Source: Asparagopsis taxiformis
Lineage: Eukaryota > Rhodophyta > Florideophyceae > Bonnemaisoniales > Bonnemaisoniaceae
Reading direction: 5' to 3'
NCBI GenBank assembly: GCA_030407315.1
Contig: JALQPE010000787.1
Span: forward strand, 62,001 to 126,000
Length of the DNA: 64,000 nucleotides
This document shows, in pieces, positions 11,306 to 21,600 of this stretch. How positions within the stretch are numbered: position 1 is the stretch's first letter; each line of letters begins with the position of its first letter. A program made the translations under genes and the position numbers. Under the pieces are notes generated by a model. That model was not told the DNA's origin and did not search any database. It worked only from the letters and a program-made list of their open reading frames with translations.

Positions 11306-13667
11306 TCTTTGTGTGTGTGTGTGTGCTGATTTTGTTTGGGCGTTTTTGTAACCTTTTATTACTGTTGCGGTTGTGTCTTGTTCGTTGACTTGTTCTATCT
11401 ATGGTCTAAATATCATGTCGAATAAATATTTATCATTACGCTGCCACCGTCATGTACGTCGCCATCGGCTCCTTGTTTTCCTTCCTAAACTTGTTTGGAT
11501 TTGACGGACAATGCATCTGTGGCGCTCACAGAGTGAAAGGACAGTTAGATGTAAGCCTGTTGTCATAAAGACCCGTCTGCTATGGTGTGAGTCGACATAC
11601 CTCGTGCTTCTTCAGATGACGAAGAGTGACAGCATGCGACTTGCAATGACGACAGCGCGGCAAAAGCGGATCGAAAAACAATCCCTCATCCTGTGCGCAG
11701 TCTGCATTTGAGAATGTTGCTACACCGGCGCACTTATCATGCTTGGCACTCGTGTCTTCTACCAAATCCGCCTTGAACAACGTCACTCCGCCGGGGTATT
11801 CCAACTGCGTCGTCAGGGTGGAAAATTCTCCCCAACGACATTGTCGCAATTTGCGTCGGCCGCCTACCATACCGCTATATACAATGCAGCTATTGCAAAC
11901 GAGGCGCGAATATAGAATAAGAGAAGCAGTCAGGTCAATCTGGTTGGATGGTGCGTTATTGCCTTTCAACTAGTTGTGCGCCATTCTGACAACGCATTGC
12001 GTTTCCAACGCCCACTGCTGATGTTGGCTCGACAATTTATAAGCATGCTGGTGCGCGTTGTCGGTGTAAACGTCTGGTCGTGTGAGTCTGTTTTGATGAA
12101 AGGACAAGAAATGTCAGGCATGCGTAGAGAATAGTTTAGAAACCGTTTGTTTCGTCCAATTGTGATAGTACTGGTGAAAAGGCGGAGCGTGAAAATCGCA
12201 ATCTCTTCATCACGTCACATTATTTGGTCCCATTCATTCCACAGACTGATTTTCTCCGCATCCACCAGTGCTTCCGACTTCCCTGTAGCGATATTGTAGT
12301 GCAAGCACTCATTACAAGACCTGTTGGTTTTGAATGGACTTGTAGACTAATGTTAACATGGCAGAGGAAGAATTTGTGCTATCGAAATACCCCAATTAAC
12401 GCTGCGACGCCCTTTTTCATTGCGGCTGTGAAACCGCTCGCGTTGGTATACTCTGGAACATGCGCGTTCAGACCGGATACTCTAAATACCGATCACGCGT
12501 GGGCAACAGGGATGCAACAGCATGCAATACAATATTATTTCGTGTCCAAACCACAGGAGTAAAAAAGTTGAATTCACTCGAGCGTCATGGTGCTTCGAAT
12601 TGACAACAAGCTCTACAATGTTTTACCGGGACGCCAGCCGGATAGCATAGCACTCATTTACTTGTGGGAGTCGGATTTTGGTCAATCACTTATCCCTTTC
12701 GGACACACGAGATAGGTAAAATGAATTTCAGAGTGAGATGACACATCTTCGCGCTGCCCAAACTTGAGCTGCTGTAAAAAGTTCATGAGTCTACCTACAA
12801 GTGAGTCATATGAGATTTGAAATATGTTGCCGAGAGATGAACAACTCATTCTGAGTTTCTACTTTGATTCAATGACGTCATGGGACCACTATTTCGCAAA
12901 ACGTTGTTATTCGTCGCACACATGACTCGCTGCCGACGCGTACCTGTAGCGCATACCCTAAATAGGCTGCGCTACGAGCCATAGCTTTCGACACTGCTAT
13001 GTGACGAAAATTGCCAAGAGAAGAGTGTGATTCCTGATTGCGAGTCGCACGAGTAGAAGCATGTAACGTGGTTTTCAAGGAAACATGCGCCCCACTCTTC
13101 TAACCACTGTGGAAACAGCGGATACGCTTAGTACACCTAAGAGAATAAAGTATGTCTTGCATGTCCCAAACTACGCTAAAACCCGTAACGGAGGTAACTT
13201 GGCGGATGACGTACACCGTTTGAAGACGGGAGACTAGATGGAATTTCCATCTACCCCTTGAGGGGTACACCCTGGACCTTTGTGCTACCATCCCGTGAAC
13301 ACATTTCCACCGCTGCACGTCAAGCACTCATATTTCGTATAACATGTGACCGCGGAGTGCGGACACCGCTTACTCGCTACAGTCCATTGTCTACTACCGT
13401 TGATACCTTCGGCGCTGCTGCAGGGCATATGGAAGGGCACAAGACAACGTGGTGCGAATCGGCGGTAAGAAGCACAGAGACAGGCTACTGCGACGTTGGT
13501 ATTTGTGAGTCAAAATCTACAACTGTTTCAAGTTTTATAGCGTAGGGACGACTTGGCGTGCCACACCAACTTTGCTTCAAAGCACGCAAGACAATTACCA
13601 CGCCAACGGATACAGCGGTCAAAACCGACAAGGCATTTTACATGCAGTTTACTGAGACCGAGCACGA
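11306..13667. other. 2.4-kb spacer
   Basis: Contains a short (TG)n run right after the PQ-loop gene (about 11311-11325), an AATAAA at ~11420 that could be its poly(A) signal, and one possible coding fragment (11580-11969, minus). The remainder shows no supported gene. Confidence 0.4.
11580..11969 (-). pseudogene. Cys-rich coding fragment, unknown
   Basis: A 129-codon frame without an early ATG (a TAG bounds it at 11970-11972) whose translation looks protein-like: CNSC, then a basic GGRRKLRQCRWGEF stretch, a hydrophobic YPGGVTLFKADLVED segment and a final CRHCKSHAVTLRHLKKHEVC resembling a zinc-binding CxxC/HxxxH cluster. It may be an exon of a spliced gene or a decayed copy. No family is recognised; chance cannot be excluded. 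Confidence 0.3.
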
Positions 13668-14338
13668 TTAAGCAGCAGTCTTGGATTGACCGCTAGCTTC
13701 AACCCTACGACGCTCCTCCAAACGGGCGGCCTTGCGCTCCCTAGCAGCCTTATTCTTCGCGCGACGCGCCTCGAACTGCTCTTCGAGAGCCTTTGTACGC
13801 GCCTTTTCAGCCTTGGCCTTATGGATGGACTCCATGAGCACTCTTCGATTCTTGAAAACGTTACCCTTGCATCGGAGATACAGATCGTGGAACAGATATC
13901 TATCGATCTTCTTAGCCTCGCGATACTTTCGTAGCAAGTTTCGCAAAACTCGCTGACGTCTCATCCAGAGCACCTTTTGCGGCAGACGTGCGTTGCGCGT
14001 ACCCAGTCGCTTACCATAACCGCTGTGTCGCCCCTTGCTCTTTGCGGCCAGGTTCTTACGGACGCGCGCGCGCGAATGCACCGTCACCGGCTTTTTGATG
14101 ATGAAACCGTCCGAGACGAGCTTGCGAATGTTTTGCCCTATGGGAATGGATGCACGGATGGGTAGATGTGGGTTAGATCTCTGTGAGGATGCGCAACGAT
14201 TCGTTTCAGTGCGGTGATCAACTTACTGGAATTGGCAACAGAAATCTCGTTGACTTCATTGGGATCCAACCAGACTTTGTTCTTTCCGCAGCCCAGAACG
14301 GACGCAGCAAGCCTCTTTTGCAGTTTGAGAGAGACCAT
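13668..14338 (-). CDS. RPL19: 60S ribosomal protein eL19 (two exons)
   Basis: Exon 1 is 14227-14338 and exon 2 is 13668-14137 on the minus strand; the 89-bp intron has GTAAGT and CCCATAG ends. Joining them gives ...[15 protein letters not shown]..., restoring the eL19 core across the junction; the product has 193 residues, the usual family length. Hallmarks are [20 protein letters not shown] at the N-terminus, [26 protein letters not shown] and a long basic C-terminal helix ([15 protein letters not shown] onward). eL19 is a cytosolic large-subunit protein whose C-terminal helix helps form an intersubunit bridge. The start is the ATG of [10 protein letters not shown], at the family's normal N-terminus. 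Confidence 0.95.
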
Positions 14339-15293
14339 TTGGACAGGAGGAGGACGAGAGCGACAAAGGAGAACGGTGCGACCTGTTCAGACGGGGTGCG
14401 GGCAATAGGGAAATTTCGGTTCGATGACAATAGAGCATTTGCAATCGACGTCGACAATGGAGACGGTAGACCGCGCCGTTGGATTGCCCTAAATGGGGTG
14501 GTGGTAATTGAAATGGAAAAATGAAGATGTAATTAGAGGAAGAATGGAAAAGTCCAGCAATGCAGATGGACAACGTTTCAGTGGAGGCCGTGGCCTGGCA
14601 TCTTCTATTCTTATCAAGCAGGGGAGAAATCAGTTTGAATCAAAGTGCTAGGGTAATTGTAATATGGCCAATGAAATGGGAGGAAAGCGGGTGTCAAGTG
14701 GGATGGCCAATTGAGAGGGCGCCAAGTGGATGCACGGACAAAGTGCGTCGATTGGAACTGGATACGATGTACACGATCGGGATTGCTTCCACCAGGAATC
14801 GGGATCACAGCACAGAAAGACAGTTGCGAAGCAGTGGAACGGGCCCGTTGCAAAGGCTCACAAGGGGCGCCGCAATAAACAACTCAGGGTCGAGTTTAGC
14901 GCGGCGAACAGACACGCCACGCATCGCACCAGTCCAATCAGGCGTGAATTTCCATAATTTGCACTGCGATTACTAGCACCCTTTTACCGTCTGTTTATCC
15001 GCCACCGCAACGCGCTGACCACCGTACGCTGCCCCTTTCTCGTGTAGTTACCTACCGCCTTCGACCAGCATTCGCATCCGTCTCAGCACGTCAGACGCGC
15101 GCACACTCATTCCGCAGCTCCCAGTGACGCCACCCAACGCAACTCGACTGTCGCGAGCAATCCGCATCCGACCACGCGCCCAATATCGCATTGTGCAATC
15201 CGCGCCACCGCCTGTATCATTGCCGCGCCGCAAAGGCATGCCACCACAAACTCGCTCTCTCCCCGCACGGAGAACCAGATAACACCCGTCAAA
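14339..15293. other. Spacer between divergent eL19 and RBR genes
   Basis: This is the shared upstream region of two divergently transcribed genes. ORFs are short and unsupported. No clear TATA box was recognised. Confidence 0.4.
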
Positions 15294-16157
15294 ATGCGCA
15301 AGAAGCGATTCTATGATGCCGTCCGAGACCTCATTCGCGACGTGAACGACCCGCCACAACCCGTGCGCACCAGACGCCGCCTTTCCATCGCTTCGCTGCT
15401 CGCAGCACCACTCACATGTGCTGCATGCTGGGACCCAGTGCCATCCACTGGAACGCTCTTCTCCTGCAACAGCTGCCTGTGCGCCTTCTGTCCACCCTGC
15501 CTCTCTCACTACGCTCGCGCCGCACTCTCCGATAAAAGTTTGCTTCCGCTCCGCTGTGCGGACACTGTATGTAGAGCGCCCGTCCCGCTCTCCGCGTTGG
15601 ACGGCTTATTACAACCTGACGAGATCGAACGATTGTCCATATTTCAGTGCCAAATTGTTCGCAATGAATCAACACCACAACCAGTCGAACAGAATGACGA
15701 GCAGTTGTGGATTCTGATGAACGAAAAGGGCTGGCAGCGTTGTCCGTCGTGCGGCACAGGAATTGAACGCATGGCGGGTTGTCCGCATATGGTGTGCGTG
15801 TGCGGTAGTGAATTCTGCTACTCGTGTGGCGAACCATGGCGAGCGGGCGGTTATGGCTGTCCGAGAAGGTGCGGGTTGCCGCAGAACGATACGCAGCAGG
15901 ACGACTTGCTCGCAATGCTCCCCCGCCGCTTTGACGACTTGCGAGACGATGTATTGCAACGAATTGCGGTGCTGCTCGGCAGTTTGCATGACACATTAGA
16001 ACGAGACCGATTGCCGGCCGTTTCGGCCGTCAACTTGCCGAGATGGCATTTGCCGTCGCCACCTCGACAACTGAGCGGCACTGAACAGCAGCAACCGGAC
16101 AAAATGAGACTGGGATCATTGGTGCATCCAAACGGGGAGAATTGGTTGGGCGGATAG
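15294..16157 (+). CDS. RBR-type (RING/IBR) E3 ubiquitin ligase-like protein
   Basis: The 287-residue single-exon protein has a RING-like cluster at ~42-93 (CAAC, CNSC, CPPC, then C88 and C93) and a RING2/Rcat-like segment at 150-178: CPSCGTGIERMAGC, HMVCVCG and FCYSCG. In RBR ligases the cysteine in the GC-x-HM-x-C context carries ubiquitin as a thioester, here C163. The 55 residues between the clusters lack a complete IBR set, so the protein is shorter than a classical RING1-IBR-RING2 ligase. The C-terminal ~90 residues are helical, then Pro/Gln-rich. Role inferred: ubiquitin transfer; substrate unknown. The first ATG fits the basic start MRKKRFYD. Confidence 0.75.
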   Translation: MRKKRFYDAVRDLIRDVNDPPQPVRTRRRLSIASLLAAPLTCAACWDPVPSTGTLFSCNSCLCAFCPPCLSHYARAALSDKSLLPLRCADTVCRAPVPLSALDGLLQPDEIERLSIFQCQIVRNESTPQPVEQNDEQLWILMNEKGWQRCPSCGTGIERMAGCPHMVCVCGSEFCYSCGEPWRAGGYGCPRRCGLPQNDTQQDDLLAMLPRRFDDLRDDVLQRIAVLLGSLHDTLERDRLPAVSAVNLPRWHLPSPPRQLSGTEQQQPDKMRLGSLVHPNGENWLGG

Positions 16158-16785
16158 CGCATCACATGAACGGTTGCTCTAATGTCTAACATAGGTTTAG
16201 TTTTTGGAGGATGGCTGGCTGGGTTGGTCGGTCGGTCAGTGCGGTGCACTTCTGAATTTCTAGTTGACACTATCTCTATATCCATATCCAGAACAGAACA
16301 GAATAAAACCTGACGTGTTTGCAGGCACTGGCAGGTTCCATACACATGCACTTGTCTGCAATTTCTCGCTCGCATGTCATAGCAATGCTGCCCAATCATG
16401 ACTGGCCTTGTGAACAAAAATATACGCGCAGCTGAATGAGAAATCAAAGCGCTGTCGAGATACCACCCGCAACATGTATGCAAGATGATGTGCACTTCCC
16501 ATGTCGAGCTTTACATAAACTTGTGTGAAAATTTTTCGATTTTCGACCAAATATTTCTAGACTTTTCTTGTGCGTTGCTGTCCGTTTCTTAAACTTGTGT
16601 TTAAATGTCTCACAGTGATGACACTCACCTTACCGGGACAAACGCCAATTCTCTGTCTCACCTTCGCCGCGCCACTTCACGCTTGCTCGTCGTTGCAGCC
16701 GATGCGCTAGTCAGTCCAGAAACAAAAGAGCATCGTTGCTCCTCATACCCAACCGTTCCTTCCGTTGCCCACTGTCACCATCAAC
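16158..16785. other. Spacer and TFIIB leader
   Basis: Contains the 3' flank of the RBR gene and the upstream region of TFIIB. A short upstream ORF (16605-16898) overlaps the TFIIB start in another frame and is not convincing as a gene. Confidence 0.35.
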
Positions 16786-17829
16786 ATGGCCGCATTGAAC
16801 ACGTTCAACAAGCGCGGCGTCCTCCCGAGCCTGGCGCCAACGATGGAGCGCGAGATGCCCGAAGAATGTCCCGAGTGCGGCGGCGACGATATTGTTGAAA
16901 ACTGGGGCCAGGGCACTGCTGAGTGTCGCTCGTGCGGACTCGTCATCAAGGAGCGACTGCTAGACCTCGGCACTGAATGGCGTACGTTCACATCTGAAGA
17001 AGGCGACGACCCCAACCGTGCCGGGCCCGCCGCTAACCCGTTGTTGGACGGCGAACAGGGAACCAGTATTGGAACGGGACAGCGTGGCGGCGGCGCTCTC
17101 AACATTGCACTCAACCGTGCGCAACAGCGAAACTCGACGTCGGCAGCCGACAAGGTGATGATATCTGTGATGGGGCGTGTGGACAGGTTTTGCGAGCGTC
17201 TGTCGCTGCCGGGGTCGGTTTCGAAACGCGCAAAGGAGCTGTTCAAGCGGTATCAGGACCATTTGACGCTGAAGAAGAGTCCGACTGATCCTACAAAGTT
17301 TGTGCGGTCGCGCGCTCTACGGGAGGAAGAGATTACGGAGATTATTGCGTCGAGTCTGTTTATTGCGTGCCGGAATGAGAAGGCGGCGAGAACGTACAAA
17401 GAGATTTGCGGACTGACGCGTGTGCCGAAGAAAACGGTGGGTGCCACGGTGAAGAAGATGGAATTGGCATTGGAAGGAGCGAAAACAGCGTATGTACGTA
17501 GCACGGATGATTTTGTGACGAGGTTTTGCAACCTGCTGGATCTACCACGTGACATTATCAATGCGGCGGATGCTGTGGCGAATGAGATGCAGAATCAGGA
17601 TGGCGTTTATGGTAAGACGTATACAACGGTGGCAGCGGCAGCGATTTATGTGGTGACGCAATTGAGTGCGGACAAGTACAAGCGGACACCGAAAGAGATT
17701 GCCGAGGTGACAGGGGTGGCGGATGTAACGATTCGGTCCACGTATCGTCTAATCTACCCGTACATTAAGAAAGCATTGCCCAAAGACTTTAAACATGTAG
17801 AGCCATTGGAGATCCTGCCTCCGCCTTGA
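16786..17829 (+). CDS. TFIIB: Transcription initiation factor TFIIB
   Basis: The 347-residue protein has a zinc ribbon (C28, C31, C47, C50 in CPECGGDD and CRSCGLV), a B-reader/linker region (LGTEWRTF), and two cyclin-like repeats: the first includes RVDRFCERLSLPGSV to TRVPKKTVGATVKK, the second DFVTRFCNLLDLP to AEVTGVADVTIRSTYRLI. This is the RNA polymerase II factor that binds the TBP-DNA complex and positions the polymerase; it acts in the nucleus. Length and order match eukaryotic TFIIB rather than the longer Brf. The start is the first ATG of the frame (MAALNTF); an upstream in-frame TTG at 16765 is not needed. Single exon. Confidence 0.95.
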   Translation: MAALNTFNKRGVLPSLAPTMEREMPEECPECGGDDIVENWGQGTAECRSCGLVIKERLLDLGTEWRTFTSEEGDDPNRAGPAANPLLDGEQGTSIGTGQRGGGALNIALNRAQQRNSTSAADKVMISVMGRVDRFCERLSLPGSVSKRAKELFKRYQDHLTLKKSPTDPTKFVRSRALREEEITEIIASSLFIACRNEKAARTYKEICGLTRVPKKTVGATVKKMELALEGAKTAYVRSTDDFVTRFCNLLDLPRDIINAADAVANEMQNQDGVYGKTYTTVAAAAIYVVTQLSADKYKRTPKEIAEVTGVADVTIRSTYRLIYPYIKKALPKDFKHVEPLEILPPP

Positions 17830-17883
17830 GAGTTGTAGAGTGTGTAAAGTTGATGTTATAAACGAATGATGAGCGAGGTGATA

Positions 17884-17909
17884 TTTTGGCGCCATTTTTA
17901 GCGCCAAAA
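17884..17909. promoter_or_regulatory. Palindromic pair of E2F-like sites
   Basis: TTTTGGCGC (17884-17892) and its exact reverse complement GCGCCAAAA (17901-17909) flank an 8-bp AT-rich spacer. Each arm contains TTTGGCGC, a match to the E2F consensus TTTSSCGC. It lies 55 bp after TFIIB and ~200 bp before the first ATG of the Gln-rich SWI/SNF-like gene, so it probably serves the latter. A hairpin terminator role is less likely in a eukaryote. Inference only. Confidence 0.4.
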
Positions 17910-18109
17910 CGGTTGTGTAAGACAAGCTGTCGCAGTTTTGAGTGCTGGCGTTGGTGGATGCTCGTCCGCTAACGCTGCGAAACATGACGTGGCGCCGTGA
18001 GTATAGTTGATACACTTCACCTCCGCAACTCACGCTTCCGACGCGCAGAGCAGCGCAGCGCATTCGCTCTGCGTGCCGAGCAGCCTCCCGGCTGGAGTCC
18101 ATATTCCGA

Positions 18110-18603
18110 ATGGACCCAACTGGTGGCCCGGGACCTCCGCACCCGCCCGACTCCGCCGTCTCCAACATCGCCGCCACGCCGCCCAACAGGTATGTGTACC
18201 ACTTGCGTTGGTAGAGATCACGCCCATCCCATCCATTCATCCGCACCGCTCCGCTCTCCCCATGTGGCCCCAACTTGTGCGCTAACCATTCGCTTCCATC
18301 CCTTCCATTTCCAGCAACGTCCCGCTCTTCCCGTTCAATGGCGCACAACAGCAAAACCAGCACACTCTGCAGATTGGCGCACCCACTGACACCTTAGCGA
18401 TGGGTGTTCCCAATTCTTCCCCCTTCGATGCACCCGATTCTTCCCCCTTCATCGCCACGGACAACAACCAATCACTAAACCCTGCACAAAACATCGCCGC
18501 GCGTAATATGATGCTCCACCCCATCAATAATGCCGCTTCCCAGCCCGCGCCCGTCCGCCCCCGCTCCCCGTCCACCCCCACCCCAGCACCAGCCCGTCAG
18601 TAA
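18110..18603 (+). CDS. Probable 5' exons of the GLTSCR1/BRIP-like gene, out of frame with the main ORF
   Basis: ATG at 18110 opens a frame (MDPTGGPGPPHPPDS) to 18189; a GTATGT...TTCCAG intron (18190-18314, 125 bp) joins it to 18315 onward, giving an Asn/Gln/Pro/Ser-rich stretch (GAQQQNQHTLQIGAP, DNNQSLNPAQN) like the main protein. This frame ends at TAA 18601-18603, while the long ORF begins at ATG 18530 in the +1 frame. Either the upstream part is a leader ORF or untranslated region, or a one-base indel in the C-rich tract 18541-18590 separates two parts of one protein. I found no acceptable GT-AG intron that fixes the frame. Confidence 0.4.
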
Positions 18604-21600
18604 CGACATTCTGGGCGAGCTCGACGCCGCTTTCTCGCTCAATGCTTCCCAATCAAATCCGCCCGACGTTTCCTTTGACGTCCTCGACGATGCACTCGCA
18701 ATGGGCGCCAATACCACTTCTCAGCCCGCTGCCGTTTCTCAGTCCGCCCAGACCCAGCCCCAGCCCCAGCTCATGCAGCGCTGGCAGCAGAATCAATCCG
18801 CCGCTCAAGCCGTCCATCCGCAAAATTCTCAACTCCATCATCAGTTGCAGGAACAATTGGAGCAGCATCATCAACTCCGACAGCGTCAGTTACAACAGCA
18901 GCGTCAGCATCAGATTCAACAGCAGCATTTGCAACAACAACAACAGTTGCAACAGCAGCAACAGTTGCGTCAGGTCCAATTGCAGCAGCAACATCATCTG
19001 CAACAGGCCTTGCACCAAGCAAAGCTCCGCCAACAGCAGCAATTACAAATGCAATCTCGCCCGTCACAAGCGCATATTCAAGCCGCTCAAGCAATGTCGC
19101 CGGCCACAAACCAGGCCAACATGCCGTACCAGCCAACCAACAAGACACAAGCGCTCGATACCGCGATCCAACCGCATGCTCAGCACATGGCACAACAAAC
19201 TGCCATGACCAGTACTGCTCAAAGAGCTGCTATTGTCACTGGCGCATCTGCACAGCAAGAAACCGTTATAGGTCAACCACTCGCTGCAAAGCAAAAGGTT
19301 GTGAAGAAAGTCCAGCAACGACGACCGAGAGCCAAATCGCAGTCAAAGCCTTCGCCCGCTCGCAATGTTCTATCTCACGCCAACCTTCTCCCAATGCCCC
19401 AATCGCACCAGCTTTTACAGCAAGGGCAGCATCATCAGATGCACCCGCAACAGATCCAACAGCAGCACGCGCAGCCAATACGTTCGCAGCAATTGGAGCA
19501 ATCCACTCAGCTTCAAATGCAGCAATCATCGCAAAGGCAGCTTCATGCATCTCCGCAACAGCGCATACAACAGTCGCCTTCTCACCATCAGATGACTGCA
19601 ATGTCTCCGCAAAACAGGCAGTTTCAGCAGGGTCTAATGCAGCAGCCGCAACAACTTCCTCCGCAGTATCGAATTACCCCCAATTCTAATCCACAAGTGG
19701 CTAACCCTACCGCTGTGTACGCTATGTCGCCTGCACAATCGCAAGCTGGAATGCAACAAGGAATCTCTTCATCTACCGCTCCAATTCAACAGCCTGGCGA
19801 TTCGAGAGGCGTCAAAGTTTCCGGCGTCCAACCTGTTGTCGCTCAGGAGCCGCATTCGACTAACACGCAAGCTCCAGCTGCTCTTTTCGACGCAGTTGCG
19901 TTACAAAACGCGATTTCTCAAGCGGAAGAACCGGAATTGAAGGTTGCACTACAAAAGCAACTTGAAATAGTGCGATCGCGAGCGGTGGCTAATCAATTTG
20001 CAAGGAATCAGGCACTGCTAGGAAATCAAGCTACCACCCAGGCGCCTGGCAATGTTTCTCAGGGTCAAATGATAGCAGGATCTGGATCTGTTTCGCATTT
20101 GCCAGCACAAACACAGTTGAAGGCTGCCAGTAATCCCACCCAGTTTTCTCAGACAGGACTGAATCAACAGCAAGAGCTGCTTCGCAAGCAGTTATTGAGG
20201 CAACAGCAATTGCAGCAATCGCAAGCTGGACAACAAATTCCTCCCAACGTAGCTTTCCCACAACAAGGCGCGACCCCGCAACAGAAAGTGCAAACTTTAC
20301 ACGGTAATCAGAACATTTCTATGCTCCCTGCTCAGATCCAACAACAACTACGAGCTCAAATTATTCAATCACAACTGCGAGTTCATGGTCAAGGTCAAAA
20401 TGCTGCGAGTGCACCGCAGGCTCCACATGCAAATCGCGTCGTGCAACCCTCTTCGGCTATCCGGAGGGGAATACCAAAGCAGCCTATCGAACGTACACCG
20501 GGTGATATCGCTCAGCAGAACGGTGCGATGGTGGGGATTCCTGGAGCTAACATGTCTACAACGCAGGGTGGCATTGGACAAGGGCAGCCTAACCAGCAAG
20601 CTACGGCAATGCAGCTAGCGCACATGCAAGCTATGCGGAACAGTATGGCACCAGCTGGTCAACCGAGAGATTCTGGACATGAGGCCATGCACTCTCGCAT
20701 GAATGTGATGAACAGTCAGAATGTAATGGATGTGCAGCGGAAGGCTGTGGAACGGAAACGAGCAACGAAAGAAGCTGAACTAATGCACCTTGCGGAACAG
20801 AAGCGACGGAGAATTCAGAATGCACCTTCTCATGACTATCGTCGTGTGCTATCGCCGGACTATGAACAACGATTTTCATGTCGAATAGATGCATGGCAAA
20901 GATTGCTTCCATATCATGTTTTTCGGGATGACGATGAATCGATCTCATCGGAAGAATGGAACGCGGAAGTTTCAAAGCTATCCGATCGCTATCGTGACTG
21001 GCTGAAAAAGTTGAAGCAAGCTACGAGCGAGATACAGTATAGATTGTCCGACGCACTGGAGGATGAAAACTGCCTGGATGGATATGCGCCACTTACTAAC
21101 AGTGATGCTGTCGTTCTCGAAAATGTAATTCTGGACGAAATGTACGACACGATGAGAAAGGAGGCAGCAATAGCACAAAGACGAGCGGAAGAGCGACAAA
21201 GACAAAGAGTTGCCGAAATGGCGCGGCAGCAAGCCGAAGAAGCGTCTAGGTATGCGGCTGAAATGAATGAAAGGAAGAACCGTGAGTATGCAGCAGCACA
21301 ACTAGCAGCAAGGGAAGCAGCACATCAAGCAGAAATGCGACGAACTGAAAGAGTGGACGGGAACCAACGATTGACACAGCAACAGGGGGCGCATCAGAAT
21401 ACAGGCGTTGTGCAACGAATGATTGCACCAACCAACGCTGTACAATTCAGAGGCGGCAACGCTGGGATGTTGGCGGGGAATGTGCAAGCTCGAGCGATTG
21501 GGGTTGCACAGCAAACAGCAGCGGTAAATGTGATGCCAAGCGGTATGGGTCAGGCAGCGATTGCGAATTCGGTGAACTACAGAGCATATGCGCCAGCAGT

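Noticed and set aside
18840..19060. CAG/CAA repeats as satellite DNA
   Set aside because: They lie in frame in a 1328-codon ORF and encode poly-Gln.
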